This document shows positions 10,944 through 22,672 of a DNA stretch of 64,000 nt, piece by piece. Below the pieces are notes generated by a model. The model was given only the letters and a program-made list of their open reading frames with translations. It did not search any database and was not told where the DNA came from. Position 1 is the first letter of the stretch. The number at the start of each line of letters is the position of its first letter. The stretch spans positions 109,279-173,278 of the forward strand of contig MNCI01002984.1 of assembly GCA_015680685.1 (NCBI GenBank). The letters run 5' to 3'. The DNA comes from Gnetum montanum. Lineage: Eukaryota; Streptophyta; Gnetopsida; Gnetales; Gnetaceae. The translations under genes were made by a program, and so were the position numbers.

Positions 10944-12604
10944 TAGCAAGCGAATCCCAAGAGGTTACAGTGATTACCTCTAGATGCGAGAAACCAACCT
11001 CTTCTTCAAGTATAGGGAGGTGGACAAGACTTAGCGTTGGCTTTGCAATGGGGTCCCAGCCATCTTTTTTCACAACATTTAGGAGGCTAGGCTCATGGAT
11101 TTATTTTTGGCAATAAATCCAAGTGTCCCAGCCGCAGAAATGCTTTCCCTAGCTAATTCCTTTTCCAAAAAGGCTGACCGCTTTGGTACACAAGCTCACA
11201 ATGTGCGAGTGGTGTTTGAAATTAATGACAAAATTTTTGTGGATCTTTTGTGTTCCTTCTGATGGTCTACTTGTAAGGGAAAAGTTTAGCAAAGATGCAA
11301 ACCATCAAGGGGATATCAAGGAATGGCTAGGGACAAGCAAGAACTGAAAGGGGATTTATATTCATAAGGTCAAGCTAGTGGTGGCCCAAATGGTTTACCC
11401 CATCTTCTGGGCCCATGCCTTCCCCAAGCTACTCTTCCAAGGGAAGATCCTTGGAGTAGAGTAGGCTTGGACCATGAGGGAGGTCATGGAGAAAGGGACC
11501 CATTATAATTGGGCCAAGTACCTTTTTGAAGGCTTGCGTGCTGAAATGGTTAAGCTTCGTGAGAAGCTTAATGCATGTTTCAACGTTCACTACACCTTCT
11601 TCATAGCTTGCCTATGATGGTTTGTGAAATTCCTGGTGGTTCATGAAAATGGCACCTGTGTACAGCAGGATCGTAACCAGATTTCCAAACCATGGATTTT
11701 CCAGGTGTTCCGCACCACCCGATCCCAAGACCCCCCCAAAAGCTATTGGGGAATCTCTTTCGATAACAATGAGGGATTGGGTGGCATAATCCTTTTGTGC
11801 CTGGGATAGCATTGGAGAGGTGCCTCCCATCAACATAGGTAATGTGTTAAGGCAGGAATGTCTCATTGCAGAGATGGTGAAAACTAGGTTGCAACAGAAA
11901 AAATCTTGTCCAGTGGAAGAACCTCCCCATACTACTCAAGAAAGAGGGAGGAAGCTATGAATCAAGGTTCGCAAGGTGCAACCCATAGTTGGTAAGTATG
12001 CTTAACTGTTTGATTAGCGTAGCACAACGTAGCACCCATTTTGTATTGGAGTATCCTACTTATTTTGAACGTGTTTATCAGAAGAAGGAGAAGAAGAAGA
12101 GGTTTTGGCCCCTGAAGTAGGAGTGCCTACTATAGAGGAAGAAGAGGCCCCGATGGTAGAGGAGGAGGCCCCTGTCATAGAGGAAGAGGCCCCTACTACC
12201 ATGATCCTTTTGCAAAGTGTGCCCCAGTACCTGAGGGGCATATGACTATTGAGGATGCCACCATACTTTTGAGTCATCTAGAAGGAAAAGAACTACAATT
12301 CGATGTTGGTGAGTTTGATTGCTTACTTGACAATGTGTGGATGGGTGATCCCCCTGCTATCACCCCTAAGGTTTGCTGGGTAGGAGCTTTGCACTATCAT
12401 TTATATTATTTTTTAGTTTCATTTCCCTCCTCTTCCTCATTGCTAACTTGTTTTATTTTGTAGTGAACATCACTGTTGAGGCCCCTAATCCTTCTTCCTC
12501 GATCCACCTTCGACCATGGACAGGGACCCTCGATAAATTCACCTTTATAGAGGGGGTGGTTGATGACATGATTGATCACCTAAGGCAGATCGATCCTGAG
12601 ATAG

Positions 12605-12695
12605 GTATGTTGAGATCACTACATTAGGCTCTCTAAGTTGTTGCATTTTTTTTCTATGGTACTATGACTAATGCTCTCCCACGTGTGATTGAAAG
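12605..12695 (+). other. Intron conserved with T1
   Basis: A 91-bp GT-AG intron at the same codon and phase as 294-395 in T1 (phase 1, Ala codon before S-x-LKWDP). Confidence 0.78.
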
Positions 12696-13667
12696 CTTCT
12701 CATCTCAAGTGGGATCCTAGGTAGGCCATCGAGGTTGACATAGTGCTTGAACTTCCTCCAAAGGTAGTCAAGGTACCTCGTCATATATACAAGGAAATGA
12801 GTAAATGTGCATTATACTCGGCATGCTCCTTGTGGGAGTGTAGGTGTGTCAATGAGGATCTTTGGAAGAGGATAAAAAAACTTGAAAAAGAGAAGGCTAA
12901 TCAAGCCGCTGAGTTGGAGGACCTCCAATCCATAAATGAATTTTTATTGGCCCATGACACTTGCCATGGCAATTGGCATATGGTTGTGATTGACTATGCA
13001 AGATACTAGATAGTCATACGAAGTAAGAATGAGGCCACGCATGAGATCATAAAAAATGCATGTAGATGGACCTCCTAGCCCAGAAGAATCAAGACTGGAA
13101 GGACTATAGTGCAAAGGTGTACGAATGGGGGCAGGCACAAAAGAACCATAAGCACATGTACAAAATGGAACATGTCGTCTATCATAAACAATATCGGGAT
13201 GCTTCCATTGAGTTGCATACCCATAAGCTATTCCTCGATGTCATTGGTACTTCTAGGGCCTATGAAAAGTTCATGCAACCAGTGGCAGTTAGTGAGTCTC
13301 CCAAAAGGGAAATGACCTTACCTGCCGGGGAGACCACCATCGCCACCTTTTCCCCAGGATCGCCCAGATGGATAGCTATGGAGAAAGCGAAAGTTATGGC
13401 AAACATTAATCTGGGGGAGGAAAATTGGGCCAACCTCACCGAGGAGGAGATCCTACAACATCTAGCAGTTGAGATGGATAAGATACCTTTCGAAATGGAC
13501 GCTAGGCCATCTTAGGTTAGTCATTCTTTATTGTGTTACCGTTGATTTTATGAGAGCCTTATCATAGTTTTGATTTATTATTTTATTTTTTCTGTCTTGT
13601 GTAGGATCCAAATGGAGATGCAGGACCCAGTGGAATAGGAAATGGTGATGCTGACAAATACTTATAG

Positions 13668-14318
13668 CGTGGCAGCGAAAGATTTTTATTTTTGTTTTTT
13701 GATTTAAATTTTTGCAAACATTATTGTATGGACTGAAATTTGATGAAGAACATAATGTGAAACAATTCATTTCATTTTGGTTAATCTGTTATTATTATTT
13801 TTAATGTGTTTGGGCCCCTTGAGGGCCTCTTGTTTTAGTTTTAGGCCATTTTAGGCTGCGGAAATAGTTTAAGGCTATTTCGGGTCATTGCTTAATTTTT
13901 TTTAAAATTTTGTCTATTTTTGAGAAGTGGAGTTGCTATTTTTAGGCCTTAGCAGGCCACAATGGTAGTTTAAGGTCATTCCGAGCCATCGCTAGTTTTA
14001 GGTCATTTTGGATCATTGTAATAGTTTAAGGTCATTTTGGGTCAGCCGGTAGATAATTAATGCATGCACAACCCTGATGTAAACGGTGTACATAGTGTAA
14101 ATAGTAGACACGATGCGAATGCGAACAGTAGACATGATGCAAAAAATTACAACAATGTAAACAATGATCGTAATGTCAAAAATGAACATAATGCAAATAG
14201 TGAACATGATGCTAAAAATGAACATAATGCAAATAGTGAACATGATGCGAAAATTAAGATGGAAGGAGATAAAAAATGTTAAAACCAAGCCGTTATGGAA
14301 TTGAATTAGAGGTAATCT
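13668..14318. repeat. T2 linker with word repeats and a 36-bp minisatellite
   Basis: No gene is convincing here. The range 13,820-14,045 holds diverged repeats of AGTTTAAGGTCATTTTGGG-type words, as in T1 and F. The range 14,080-14,262 is a short tandem array whose last units repeat every 36 bp (words AATGAACATAATGC and AGTGAACATGATGC). Read on the plus strand it gives an Asn/His/Asp/Ala-rich string, which I take as a by-product of the repeat. Confidence 0.55.
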
Positions 14319-14920
14319 CTAATTATGCAGTTGTTTCCTAACCCATCGTGGGCTAGGAGAAGCATATGACCAAAAGGCTTTGTTGTGGTATTCTTCTATG
14401 TCGTTATCTACTGTCTGAAAAGGCAACTCAGCCCACGTAGTTTCTTTATCTGAGTCAGAATTTTTGTCCCACTTATCAGTCAAGAAAAGGGTTTCAGCAT
14501 GAACAGACGCTTTGTTCTTAGAGATTACTCCATGTCAACGTTGTTTATGGCTTGGGAAGTCGCTTCATCACTGTAGATCACCACTTCCATGCCCGTGTAG
14601 GGTAGGTGGATCTCTTGATGTATTAGTGAAGAGAAAACTCTTAATTGGGCTAACCATGACCTCCCCAAGTTTAGGTTGAACTTGGGCATCTCTTCCACCA
14701 CAATGAACACTGTGCTTGTGGGGAATTGGTCCCCTACCACAAAGTTAATGTGGACAGTTCCCTTTACCACCACATGCTTCCCATTGAACAATTTTAGGTA
14801 AGACGTTACCGTGGGTTTGATTTGATCGACCAAGCCCAATTTGTCCACTATGGGAAATGGAATGACATTGGTAGTAGCCCCGTCATCAACACGTACCCTT
14901 CAATTCTTGTACTGGCCTAC
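14319..14920 (-). pseudogene. T2 retropepsin and C-terminal tail
   Basis: This is the counterpart of the T1 protease. The catalytic segment reads VRVDDGATTNVI (DDGA at 14,876-14,887), then VDKLGLVDQIKPT, FNLNLGRSWL and HLPYTG, all matching T1. A frameshift near 14,525 separates the last part; the shifted frame continues through TTWAELPFQ to a stop at 14,319. No RT follows before the antisense gene. The shared DDGA in two diverged copies suggests that it is ancestral to the family. Confidence 0.75.
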
Positions 14921-17900
14921 CCAAATTGTGATGAACATGGGTGTCATTGTCACCTAACCCTTTTTAGGGTCATCCTTAATGGACTTATTATGAAATGTCA
15001 AGTGTGCTGGTTGCGATTCTTTAGCTGTAGAGGAAAGCATGACAATGTGGATTTCTTTCTCTTTGGCTAACATGTTTTTATCAATAGGGATAGATGTTAA
15101 CATGCGAACCATGGCCTCACGATGCGCCATGGAAGTCATTATCAAGTCATATAGGCTTAAAGTTGTGTTTTTCTACTTTAGGGCTTGTTTGACTTGTGTA
15201 AGGGCATTGAGAAAGTCCTGCCTACCATCTTGTCATTTGCTAACCCTTTCCTCCTCTATTCATCTTAAAGAAGAATCTCTTGAGGGGGAGTGATTTTGGG
15301 CTGGCTAACCAGCTTTTTTGGCTCAGCGGGCATCGATTTTGTATGTACGTTGCCACCAATAGTTGATGAAGAAGAGGTCATAGGGACTACAGATAAGTGG
15401 GTACACTTAGGAGGACCTAGCATAGTGTGTTCCCTAGCCATCTTGTCTACTAAATGTTCTTCATGCTTTTTTGGACAAGGAGGCTGTGGTGCAATTTTTG
15501 TTGCCTGGCTTTGGGTGGTAGAGGAGCTTGGATGTTTTGGCACCTTAATGAAAAATGGTGCTTGTTGTATTAGCGCAGGTGGCGGTGCAACTCTGAGCAC
15601 AAAGGGTGAGGTGGATGTCTGACGAGGAACTTTAAAGACAAACAAGGCTTACGATGTTGTTGTTTTTTGGCATTTCTGCATTACGAGGAGGCACATGCAT
15701 CACGAATGGTTACTGTGATGGTTCTGCATTACTATCAATGCTAATAACGTTGATTGTATAACTAGCATTGTTAGCATTGAAGGGCTCTTTGTAAACTTCC
15801 AGCGATTGATTTTTAGATTGAACGGGACTACTTTCTTCCAGGACCAACTTGCTTGGATTGATCATGCATTGAATATCATCTTTCAATGCTAAACAGTAGT
15901 TTATATCATGACCACACAGTTGGTGATAGTCATAGAAACATTCTAGCTTGAAATTCTTTGGGACTGGAGGTTCATTGGGCATAGGCAAGGAGGGGTTTCT
16001 AAGAACTTTGCAGTACCTTTGATGGCATTTGATAGCCTCCTCGAACATCCATTTGTGTTATATACACCTGGCTCCCAATAGTTGCTTCAAAAGTTTTGAA
16101 GGCTTAATGGGTAAGGGGGTATACTTGAAGTGATATTTACACTCAAAGTTGGGCCTTGACTGCGTTGGTGCCACAGGTGTTGATGTTGAGGACTATCCTA
16201 TGTTACTGGAGCCAAGTGTGGCATTAGCAGGAGTGTTGGGTGTTGTAGCAGCTTTTTTGTTATTGTTGTTATTGGGCTTGGTTTGCTTGGCCATAGTAGC
16301 CACTGTTGTTGCTATGGCCTTACCCTTCTCTTTATCTTTCTTAATGTGTGCATTTTTATAATTAACATAGGTTAGATCCCTACTGACTTCGGCTGCATCC
16401 TGAATGCTCTTGATCTAAGAAAAGGCTTGGCTGAGGGAATGTGGGGCTAGGTAGTAGATTTTAGACTTAATAAAGTCATTAACCACACCCTTAAATATGG
16501 CCAGAAAGTGGGCATCAGCAATCGGCTCACATATCTCGTTCAAGGTTGTGCTCCACTGCTGTATGAATCTATGCACAAATTCTAGCAGGTCCTACTTAAC
16601 ACTCATGAGCTAGTCCAATGTGACCTCTGATTTCAAGTTGTACTTAAAACAAGTCATGAATTAACTCAACAGCTCTTCCAAGGTTGAAATGGAGGTGCGT
16701 GGAAGTGCATGGTACTAGTCCAAAGCTTTGCCCATTAGAGACATGACAAAGACACAAATGATGGTGTGAGGCCATGGTTGCATCAATAGGGATTCAGACC
16801 TCAAGGGCACCAAATGTGGATTGGGATCACCCTCCACATTGTATTTTGTAAATTGGGGGAGTGGCACCCCAGGGGGCAAAGTAAGCATAAGGATAGCTAG
16901 GCTGATAGGGTCATCATGGTAAAAGTCCATGACCTGCACAGTTTTAGAACCAGTGGCTTTAAGCCATTTGAATTCTTCAGTGAGGGTCTAGATGAGTTGG
17001 AAAGCTTGATCCAGACCTAAGGACGTTGCAGACGATTTTGGGGCTGGTTGAGCAGCCATCATGGGTGATGCTGTTGGGGTGGTGGCCTATCCCATGGGAG
17101 GCACAGTCGAGGCCACTCCAGCAAGTGGTGTTGCTTAGGCAATCCACCACCCAGTGGGTGGTGATGTTGCTACGACAGCCGTTGGTGGTGCCATGGGGTT
17201 GGCTACTTGCCTGGTTAGCAGGGCGGCCCATAGCCTTGTGTTTGGTTGCACCACCTGCGGAACTTGGTATGCTTAGGGTTGAACATAATGTAACATCTAA
17301 GAGGGTTGAGCAGTATGGAGAGAAGTGAATGGCACCCACCATGCGGTTGAGAGTGGGTCTACTACTGGTGGTGGGACAGATGCAGAAAGGAAATAGGAGC
17401 AAAACTCATGTGCAGTTGTGACGTAGGCACAGTGTGTACATATGGCAGCATAGCCATGACTAACATTGAGTACGATGCCGAAATAGATTGGGAATGGAGA
17501 GGGATTGGAAACAAAGTTGAAGGGATTGTGTGTTGATAGGTTGAAAACATGGGATGGCTACCCATCACTAAAGAGGGTGTGGGCTGTGGAAGGATTGTCA
17601 CGACAACGAAGGGGGTAGAAGAAAAGAATAGGTTTGACTAGAAGATAGCGGTGGAAGGGATAGCTATGGTGTAGATCTAGCCACCACCTTTGGAGTGGAA
17701 GTCCAAGTCTTCCTACCCATCCTGAAATGCTTCATCATAGTGGAACGTTGTGTACCATTCCCTAGACCTACTCACTCACATCAGTTGGCTTAACACCCAT
17801 TTATACGCTTCAGTTAGCAGGATGGTGAAATCAGGAGCAGGGATGAACTCCTTCTTGTTCCGGTGGAGGAACTCAAATTTACATTTATCCTCAAGTTCTT

Positions 17901-18114
17901 GGCCGTCTAAGGGTAGATTCACTTGGAATTTTGCATAGAGGAAATCATATTTCTCTACGTCTTGCACCAAACGCTCAGGTGACAGGTGCTACAACCTAAG
18001 GGACTATCATTGTTTCAACACTGGGCTGGGTGGTCGCTCGGGACTTGTCACATGTTGGACAAAGTAGGGGACCTCTAGGTCTGAGGTGGGAACTATAGTA
18101 GTCACAGGAATCAT
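14921..18114 (-). pseudogene. T2 gag
   Basis: This is the T2 copy of the gag precursor, starting MIPVTTIVPT at 18,114. The matrix-like block FLYAKFQVNLPLD (17,950-17,900) matches FLCAKVQANMPLD in T1. A Pro/Ser-rich linker (17,600-16,980) and the capsid domain (16,939-16,430; LPPGVPLPQFTKY, MSLMGKALD) follow, with a knuckle remnant YDYHQLCGHDINYC (about 15,945-15,890, first Cys changed to Tyr). More stops and frameshifts are present than in T1. Confidence 0.75.
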
Positions 18115-18463
18115 TTTTTGTTGTAAAAGGAAAACTATAGAAAAGAGAGAGGCTAAAAAAAGGTATGTTGGGGAGTATCGGACGCTGGCTTCCTTCACTA
18201 TTACGCCTACTATGCTAAGCAGGACTGGTATGCTAAGAGCTTTACTACACCACACAAGACATAGGTAGCGTAGCGTAGTCAACAAAGTGAGCATGATATA
18301 GTGAGAAATTGGAGGCTTTCGTCCTGTTAGGTTCTAGAGGAACCGTCGTTGCGACCAGTCTACACCACTCGGTGCATAGACAACCACAAGGGTGTCATGT
18401 CTACGCTAGTAGGTAATAGGGTATAGAGAGCATGCAGGATTACCCATGAAGCAAGGAAGGGAT
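18115..18463 (-). other. T2 leader with a single hairpin unit
   Basis: The leader contains one copy of the unit found six times in T1 (about 18,316-18,440), with the stem GGTTC/GAACC at 18,330-18,344. Copies of the LTR word (GGTAGCGTAGCGTAG, TATGCTAAG) occur at 18,200-18,275. Confidence 0.6.
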
Positions 18464-18481
18464 GCCCTCCTTCTAGCACCA
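18464..18481 (-). other. T2 primer binding site
   Basis: Identical over 18 bases to the T1 site at 8,143-8,160, lying five bases from the LTR edge. Confidence 0.7.
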
Positions 18482-18486
18482 AAAGC

Positions 18487-20820
18487 TATAGTGATTGAAA
18501 ATGTCGATGGTTGGAACACCGAGAGGTTACCAGGTGTACAGTCTAACCTTGGATCCGCAGGGCCTTGTTGGAGAAAAACAAAAATGGGGTGCCCTGAACG
18601 GTCTGGTCGATTAGATAGGGACTTAATCGATGTACAATAACCTTTTGTAAACAAATTTTTTAGAGATGTTATGTGTAATTTAAGCGATGAATGTAAGCTG
18701 ATAAGCAATGATGCAAAATATGGTGATAGCAAAAAAAAATGAAATAGGCTTGAGTGAGAGAGTGCACTGCCCCAAGATTGATGGATTTGATCTTTGTTTG
18801 GCTAAAGGTGTATAAATAAGATGCAGTGTGGACAAGCACAACTTACAACAAAGTGGGTATGATCACAGCTCCTTGAACTATTGTCAACAGCTTGCTAACA
18901 AGAACTAGTGAGTCGGTGTTTGCTGGGCTAGAAGGGATATGGAAAGTGTTGCTACTGGGGTTTGCTATTTGTCAACCCTATGCTTGCCAATCTCTTTGTC
19001 AAAGCTAATCGCCAGAAAGCCAAAATGCCAAAATGATGATCTTTGAGGCCAACTGCAAAGAAGGTGATTCTCAAAGCCAAAAATTCCAAAAGCCAACCTT
19101 AAAAGATAGCCATAGGAAAGATGATTTCAAAAGCCAACCCCTTGAACATTGTTCACTGGGGTATTTATAAAGCTAGATGTGGGAGAAAAACATGGTTTGG
19201 ATGCCACATGTCTTGGGTCCCACAGAGTGCAAACATGACTGTGTTATGCTACTGTGTAATGTTGAATGTGAAACCTGCTATGTTGTGACCATACCATTCA
19301 AGTTGCTTGTGCCAGAATCTAGGGAACTACCATGTTTGTTACAAAGAATGCCATCAATGAATGCAAAGTGGAGCTTGTGCTCTAGGACTACGTCTTTCCT
19401 ACTCTTACAAGCAGGGTCAAGTGTAGGAACAACTTTGGGAGTAATCAGGGAGGTTGCAAAACAAAGTAAACTTAATGATTTTGTCTATTGAAGAAATGTT
19501 GGGATGAGAGTGACCATTGCCAACAAGTTCTAGAGCTAACCTGAGACATCTTGATGCTTTCATGCAAGTGTTACACTACTTACACTACCCAGCATATTGG
19601 CGTAGCATAAACACCTACACGCTACGTTGCGCTACGCTACCTAGCGCAGGGTAGCGTAGTTGCCAGTCCTAAGAGAAATTTTTTCCAAAAGCTGAAAATA
19701 TCTATCTGAGGCCTAGCTAGGCAAGTAACTTCTACAATTCATAACCTTTCCATCTATGTTGAAAGGTCCTGGGACTTGTGGAGTTCATCCTTGGGACATT
19801 TCCTTGCTTTGTGTCTCTGCTACGCTATGCTACGCTATGTAGCATAGTACAGTATAGTAGCCAATGTGACATCCATCCTTGCTTAATTTACAATGATTTG
19901 TTGAGAAATTTTGCTTGGAACCTAAGGGCGAAGTGGGACAGGTAGTCTTAAAGGTCGAGGTATGTCAAGTGCAATTCCTTTGCTAGGACCACTTGTCAGA
20001 GGACCTTCATGCATTCTGACCCTACTACGCTACATAGCATAGCATAGCATAGCACCCAGTTTGGCTCGAATCTTGTCTCATTTTGTAAACATTCTATCAT
20101 GACATGTCAATCATGTCTTGGCATTGCTACAAGAAAAGCATGTTTGATGGTTAAGGCATGGGCAAATATGCTTATTCCATTAGAGCAATCTAAGTAGGAG
20201 TATTGTCATAGTACATCCCTACTACGCTACATAGTGTAGCACAGGGTAGCACTCAGATTGAGATGATTTTTGGTAAAAATTGCCACATTTTGTTGCATCA
20301 TGTTGCTCATGCATCAAGGATGAAGTGGGGCAAATATCCCAAAGGACTGAGTCATTGTCAATCTACATCTTGAGTGCCTGATCAATCTTCTCAAGGCCTA
20401 CTACGCTGTGCAGCGTAGCATAGCATAGCAAGCTTCTGCGATTAGAAAACTTGTCGAACACCTTCAACAACTCCTAGCATGGTCCTTGGGTAGACTCTCA
20501 ATCAGGTCAAGTGTCAAGCTAGGTAAGCTAGAGGGCGTAGTAAACCTATTAGCCCAGGAGATAGATAATTTTCTGGACTGTATGATCTACCCCTGGTGCC
20601 TCTTTCATGTAAAATGGCCTTGTGGCTGGGTGCTACGTTGACTATGCTACAAAGGTTGGCAGGCAAGCTTGGAAGCAACATTACAAGCATTAGGACTTCC
20701 GAGGTGCCATATTGTCTGCATAGTCCAATGTAACACCATGCTTGTAGAGATCCTTGCCCAAATTTCAAGACTGTGCTGAATCATTAGAGTCTTGAAATTT
20801 ATGGTATTTCAGACAGCACA
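18487..20820 (-). mobile_element. 5' LTR of T2
   Basis: An LTR of about 2.3 kb related to 8,167-9,981. The left edge TATAGTGATTG is a decayed TGTAGCGACTG. The shared block CCTGAACGGTCTGGTCGATTA is at about 18,593. A minus-strand TATA box (TTTATAAATACC) lies at about 19,160-19,172. The right edge is set at CA 20,820, where copia gag sequence begins, but the end sequence no longer matches the other LTR, so this edge is approximate. Confidence 0.65.
19600..20655. promoter_or_regulatory. Palindromic CTACGCTA/TAGCGTAG array, about 190-bp spacing
   Basis: Six clusters near 19,610, 19,820, 20,025, 20,218, 20,397 and 20,630. Four are built alike: CCTACTACGCTACATAG followed by TAGCATAGCA. The spacers have weak similarity (AAGTGGG and AAAACTTGT words), so this may be an old tandem repeat of about 190 bp in which only the palindrome stayed similar. 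Confidence 0.65.
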
Positions 20821-22560
20821 ACAAGAGACATCAAGCCCTGAAACAAATGGTCACAAGAAGAACGAGATAATTTCATGCATGACTCAAAAGCTAAAAATTG
20901 TTTATATTGTGCATTAAATAAATTTGAATTTAATAGAGTAGTTGGATGCAAAATGGCCAAAGAAATTTGGGAAACATTAGATGCTACATATGAGGGAACT
21001 TCAATAGTTAAATAATCTAAATTGTTAGTTTTACAAAGTGAGTATGATAAGCTTAAAAGGAGAGAAGATGAGAAAATAGAAGATTACTTCTGTAGAGTAA
21101 ATGGTCACATTGTGGCCCTTAGAGGTACTAGTAAAGATTTTCTGGAAAGTGACGTTATTATAAAAATGATTAGAACTTTATAGCCAAAATTTAGACCAAA
21201 GGTAACTACAATGGAAGAAATTAGGAATTTTTCTAAACTTAAATTTGAAGAGCTTCAAAGTGCTTTCATTGCTTATGAAATGAATCTCATAAGTGAAGGG
21301 GCAATTCAAGAAAAACTCATTGCTCTAAAAATAGCTTCAAAGGAGAAAGAACTTGTAGATGAGGATAGTGAAGAGGAGATAGCCCTTCTCTTAAGAAAGT
21401 TACAAAGACTTATAGCAAAGAGGGGTAAGAACTTCAATCAGTAGAGATCAAATCCATTCAAAGATAAAGAGAGAGGTAAAAATATTTCAAGTTCTAATTT
21501 TGGTTATTCTTCTAAAGAATGTTGGATTTATGGTGGAAAAGGCCATATGGCCTTTGAATGTCCTAGTAATGGCAGGTTACGACAAATGAATAGATCAAAC
21601 GAAGAGATGAAAAAGACCAACTTCTACACATGTTGGGATGATGGAAAGCAAAGTGAAGAAGAGGTAGAGGATGATGAGAAAAATTCACCTCATATTTGTA
21701 GGGCACTCACTAATGATGATGGTAACACCTTAGATGATAAACTCAATGAGGAAGAAAGGTTTGATTTGTTATGTATTGAGCTATTATCATTTCAAAATCT
21801 CTATAATAAGTTTAATAAGGAAGTTAGAATAAAGGATAAATAAATCTCTTTATTGAATTCAAAAATTTCTAATCTTACCAAATAATTCTCAAACTTAAGG
21901 GTTGAGAATGAAAAACTAATCTTGTCTTATAAGTAGGCTAAAGTAGAAATTGTAAATCTCAAACTTTAGAATTAAAGGCTAGTGAAGGGAAACGAATTCC
22001 TTCGGATGGTATTAAAAAAGGAAGAAGTCCACATCATAAGAGTGGGCTGGGATGTTGTAAAAAAGATGAGTCACCTAGGTCAGTCCCATCTCAACTGAAT
22101 GCTACTACAAAGAACAACACCACTACATCTTGATTAGAAGAAGCTTCCATCTGTAAAAAGGATCCTCAAAGGTTTGATCATTCCAATCATTCTTACTACA
22201 ATAGGATGGTTAGATGCTATTATTGTCATAAATTTGAACATAAGCAATGGAAATGTAACTTAAAATTCTATCATTTAAATAGATAGTCATACCATATGAA
22301 TCCTTGGTCTTACCAAAATGTACTAGGAAGGGAATTTATGCGGGACCAAAGGAGGAATTGGACTACTCAAAAAACCAAGGGGGTTAAGAAAGAATGGAGA
22401 GTTAAAAGGAGGGAATAAGAAAATGTGGAGACCTATAACAAATTTATGAGAGTGAGCCAAGCCTTGGAGATAGAGGAAGTTTGTGCAAAATAAGAAACTG
22501 TGAAAGAGGAATCTCATTCTCTAGCACTATAAGCACTCCCATTCCCTTCAACAAGAAAAG
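20821..22560 (+). pseudogene. Element A gag (copia-like, UBN2 type, two zinc knuckles)
   Basis: A gag frame without its N-terminus, cut by the T2 LTR. A UBN2-like capsid region comes first (KEIWETLDATYEG, LQSEYDKLKRREDEKIEDYF, then FRPKVTTMEEIRNFSKLKFEELQ). Next are an acidic stretch and knuckle 1, CWIYGGKGHMAFEC (21,520-21,561; second Cys now Tyr). A coiled-coil region and an intact CX2CX4HX4C knuckle 2, CYYCHKFEHKQWKC (22,215-22,256), follow. The order resembles SIRE/Maximus-type copia gag. About 10 stops are present. No protease DSG or polymerase follows. Confidence 0.8.
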
Positions 22561-22672
22561 GTATGTAGAGGTAAGTTTTCTTTTAATAATGTGTACCTTC
22601 TAAGACTATAGTCCTTGGTAGCCTTTTCAAAATCCCATCATGTTGAGCCTCATCTAGATGAAATTTCTTCCT

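Larger units (their letters stand above)
10038..13667 (+). pseudogene. T2 antisense gene: FCP1-like domain, plant-transposon-protein-like region, acidic repeat, coiled coil
   Basis: A multi-exon gene opposite to T2 gag, starting just inside the LTR. Introns by GT-AG and frame: 10,484-10,568, 10,848-10,943 (long pyrimidine tract), 11,992-12,081, 12,371-12,463, 12,605-12,695 and 13,516-13,604. Exons 1-2 resemble FCP1/CTD-phosphatase-like HAD proteins: a KPVLIVL strand, FLEFLL..FSVIVWS, and a late strand before NPPRTVYC. The first catalytic Asp strand reads VLEVV instead of VLDxD/N, and the usual LVDDSP reads FVACH, so it could not be catalytic. Exon 3 (10,944-11,991) has a region like plant transposon-associated proteins (NVRVVFEINDKIF). 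Then come an acidic EEEAP repeat (12,085-12,200) and the ACSLWECRC helical region shared with T1. Stops and a frameshift near 12,200 make it a pseudogene. Exon 1's start is uncertain. Confidence 0.62.

Noticed and set aside
12056-12277. Minus-strand Ser/Thr/Ala-rich ORF
   Set aside because: It is the complement of the acidic exon on the plus strand; its composition is explained by the GAG/GAA repeats.
14064-14282. Asn/His-rich small protein
   Set aside because: The reading frame is a by-product of a 36-bp tandem repeat and has no counterpart in T1.
13668-14318. Searched for RT, RNase H or integrase between protease and antisense gene of T2 (and 1,428-1,748 of T1)
   Set aside because: The gaps are 0.65 and 0.32 kb and show only word repeats; no polymerase motif in any frame.
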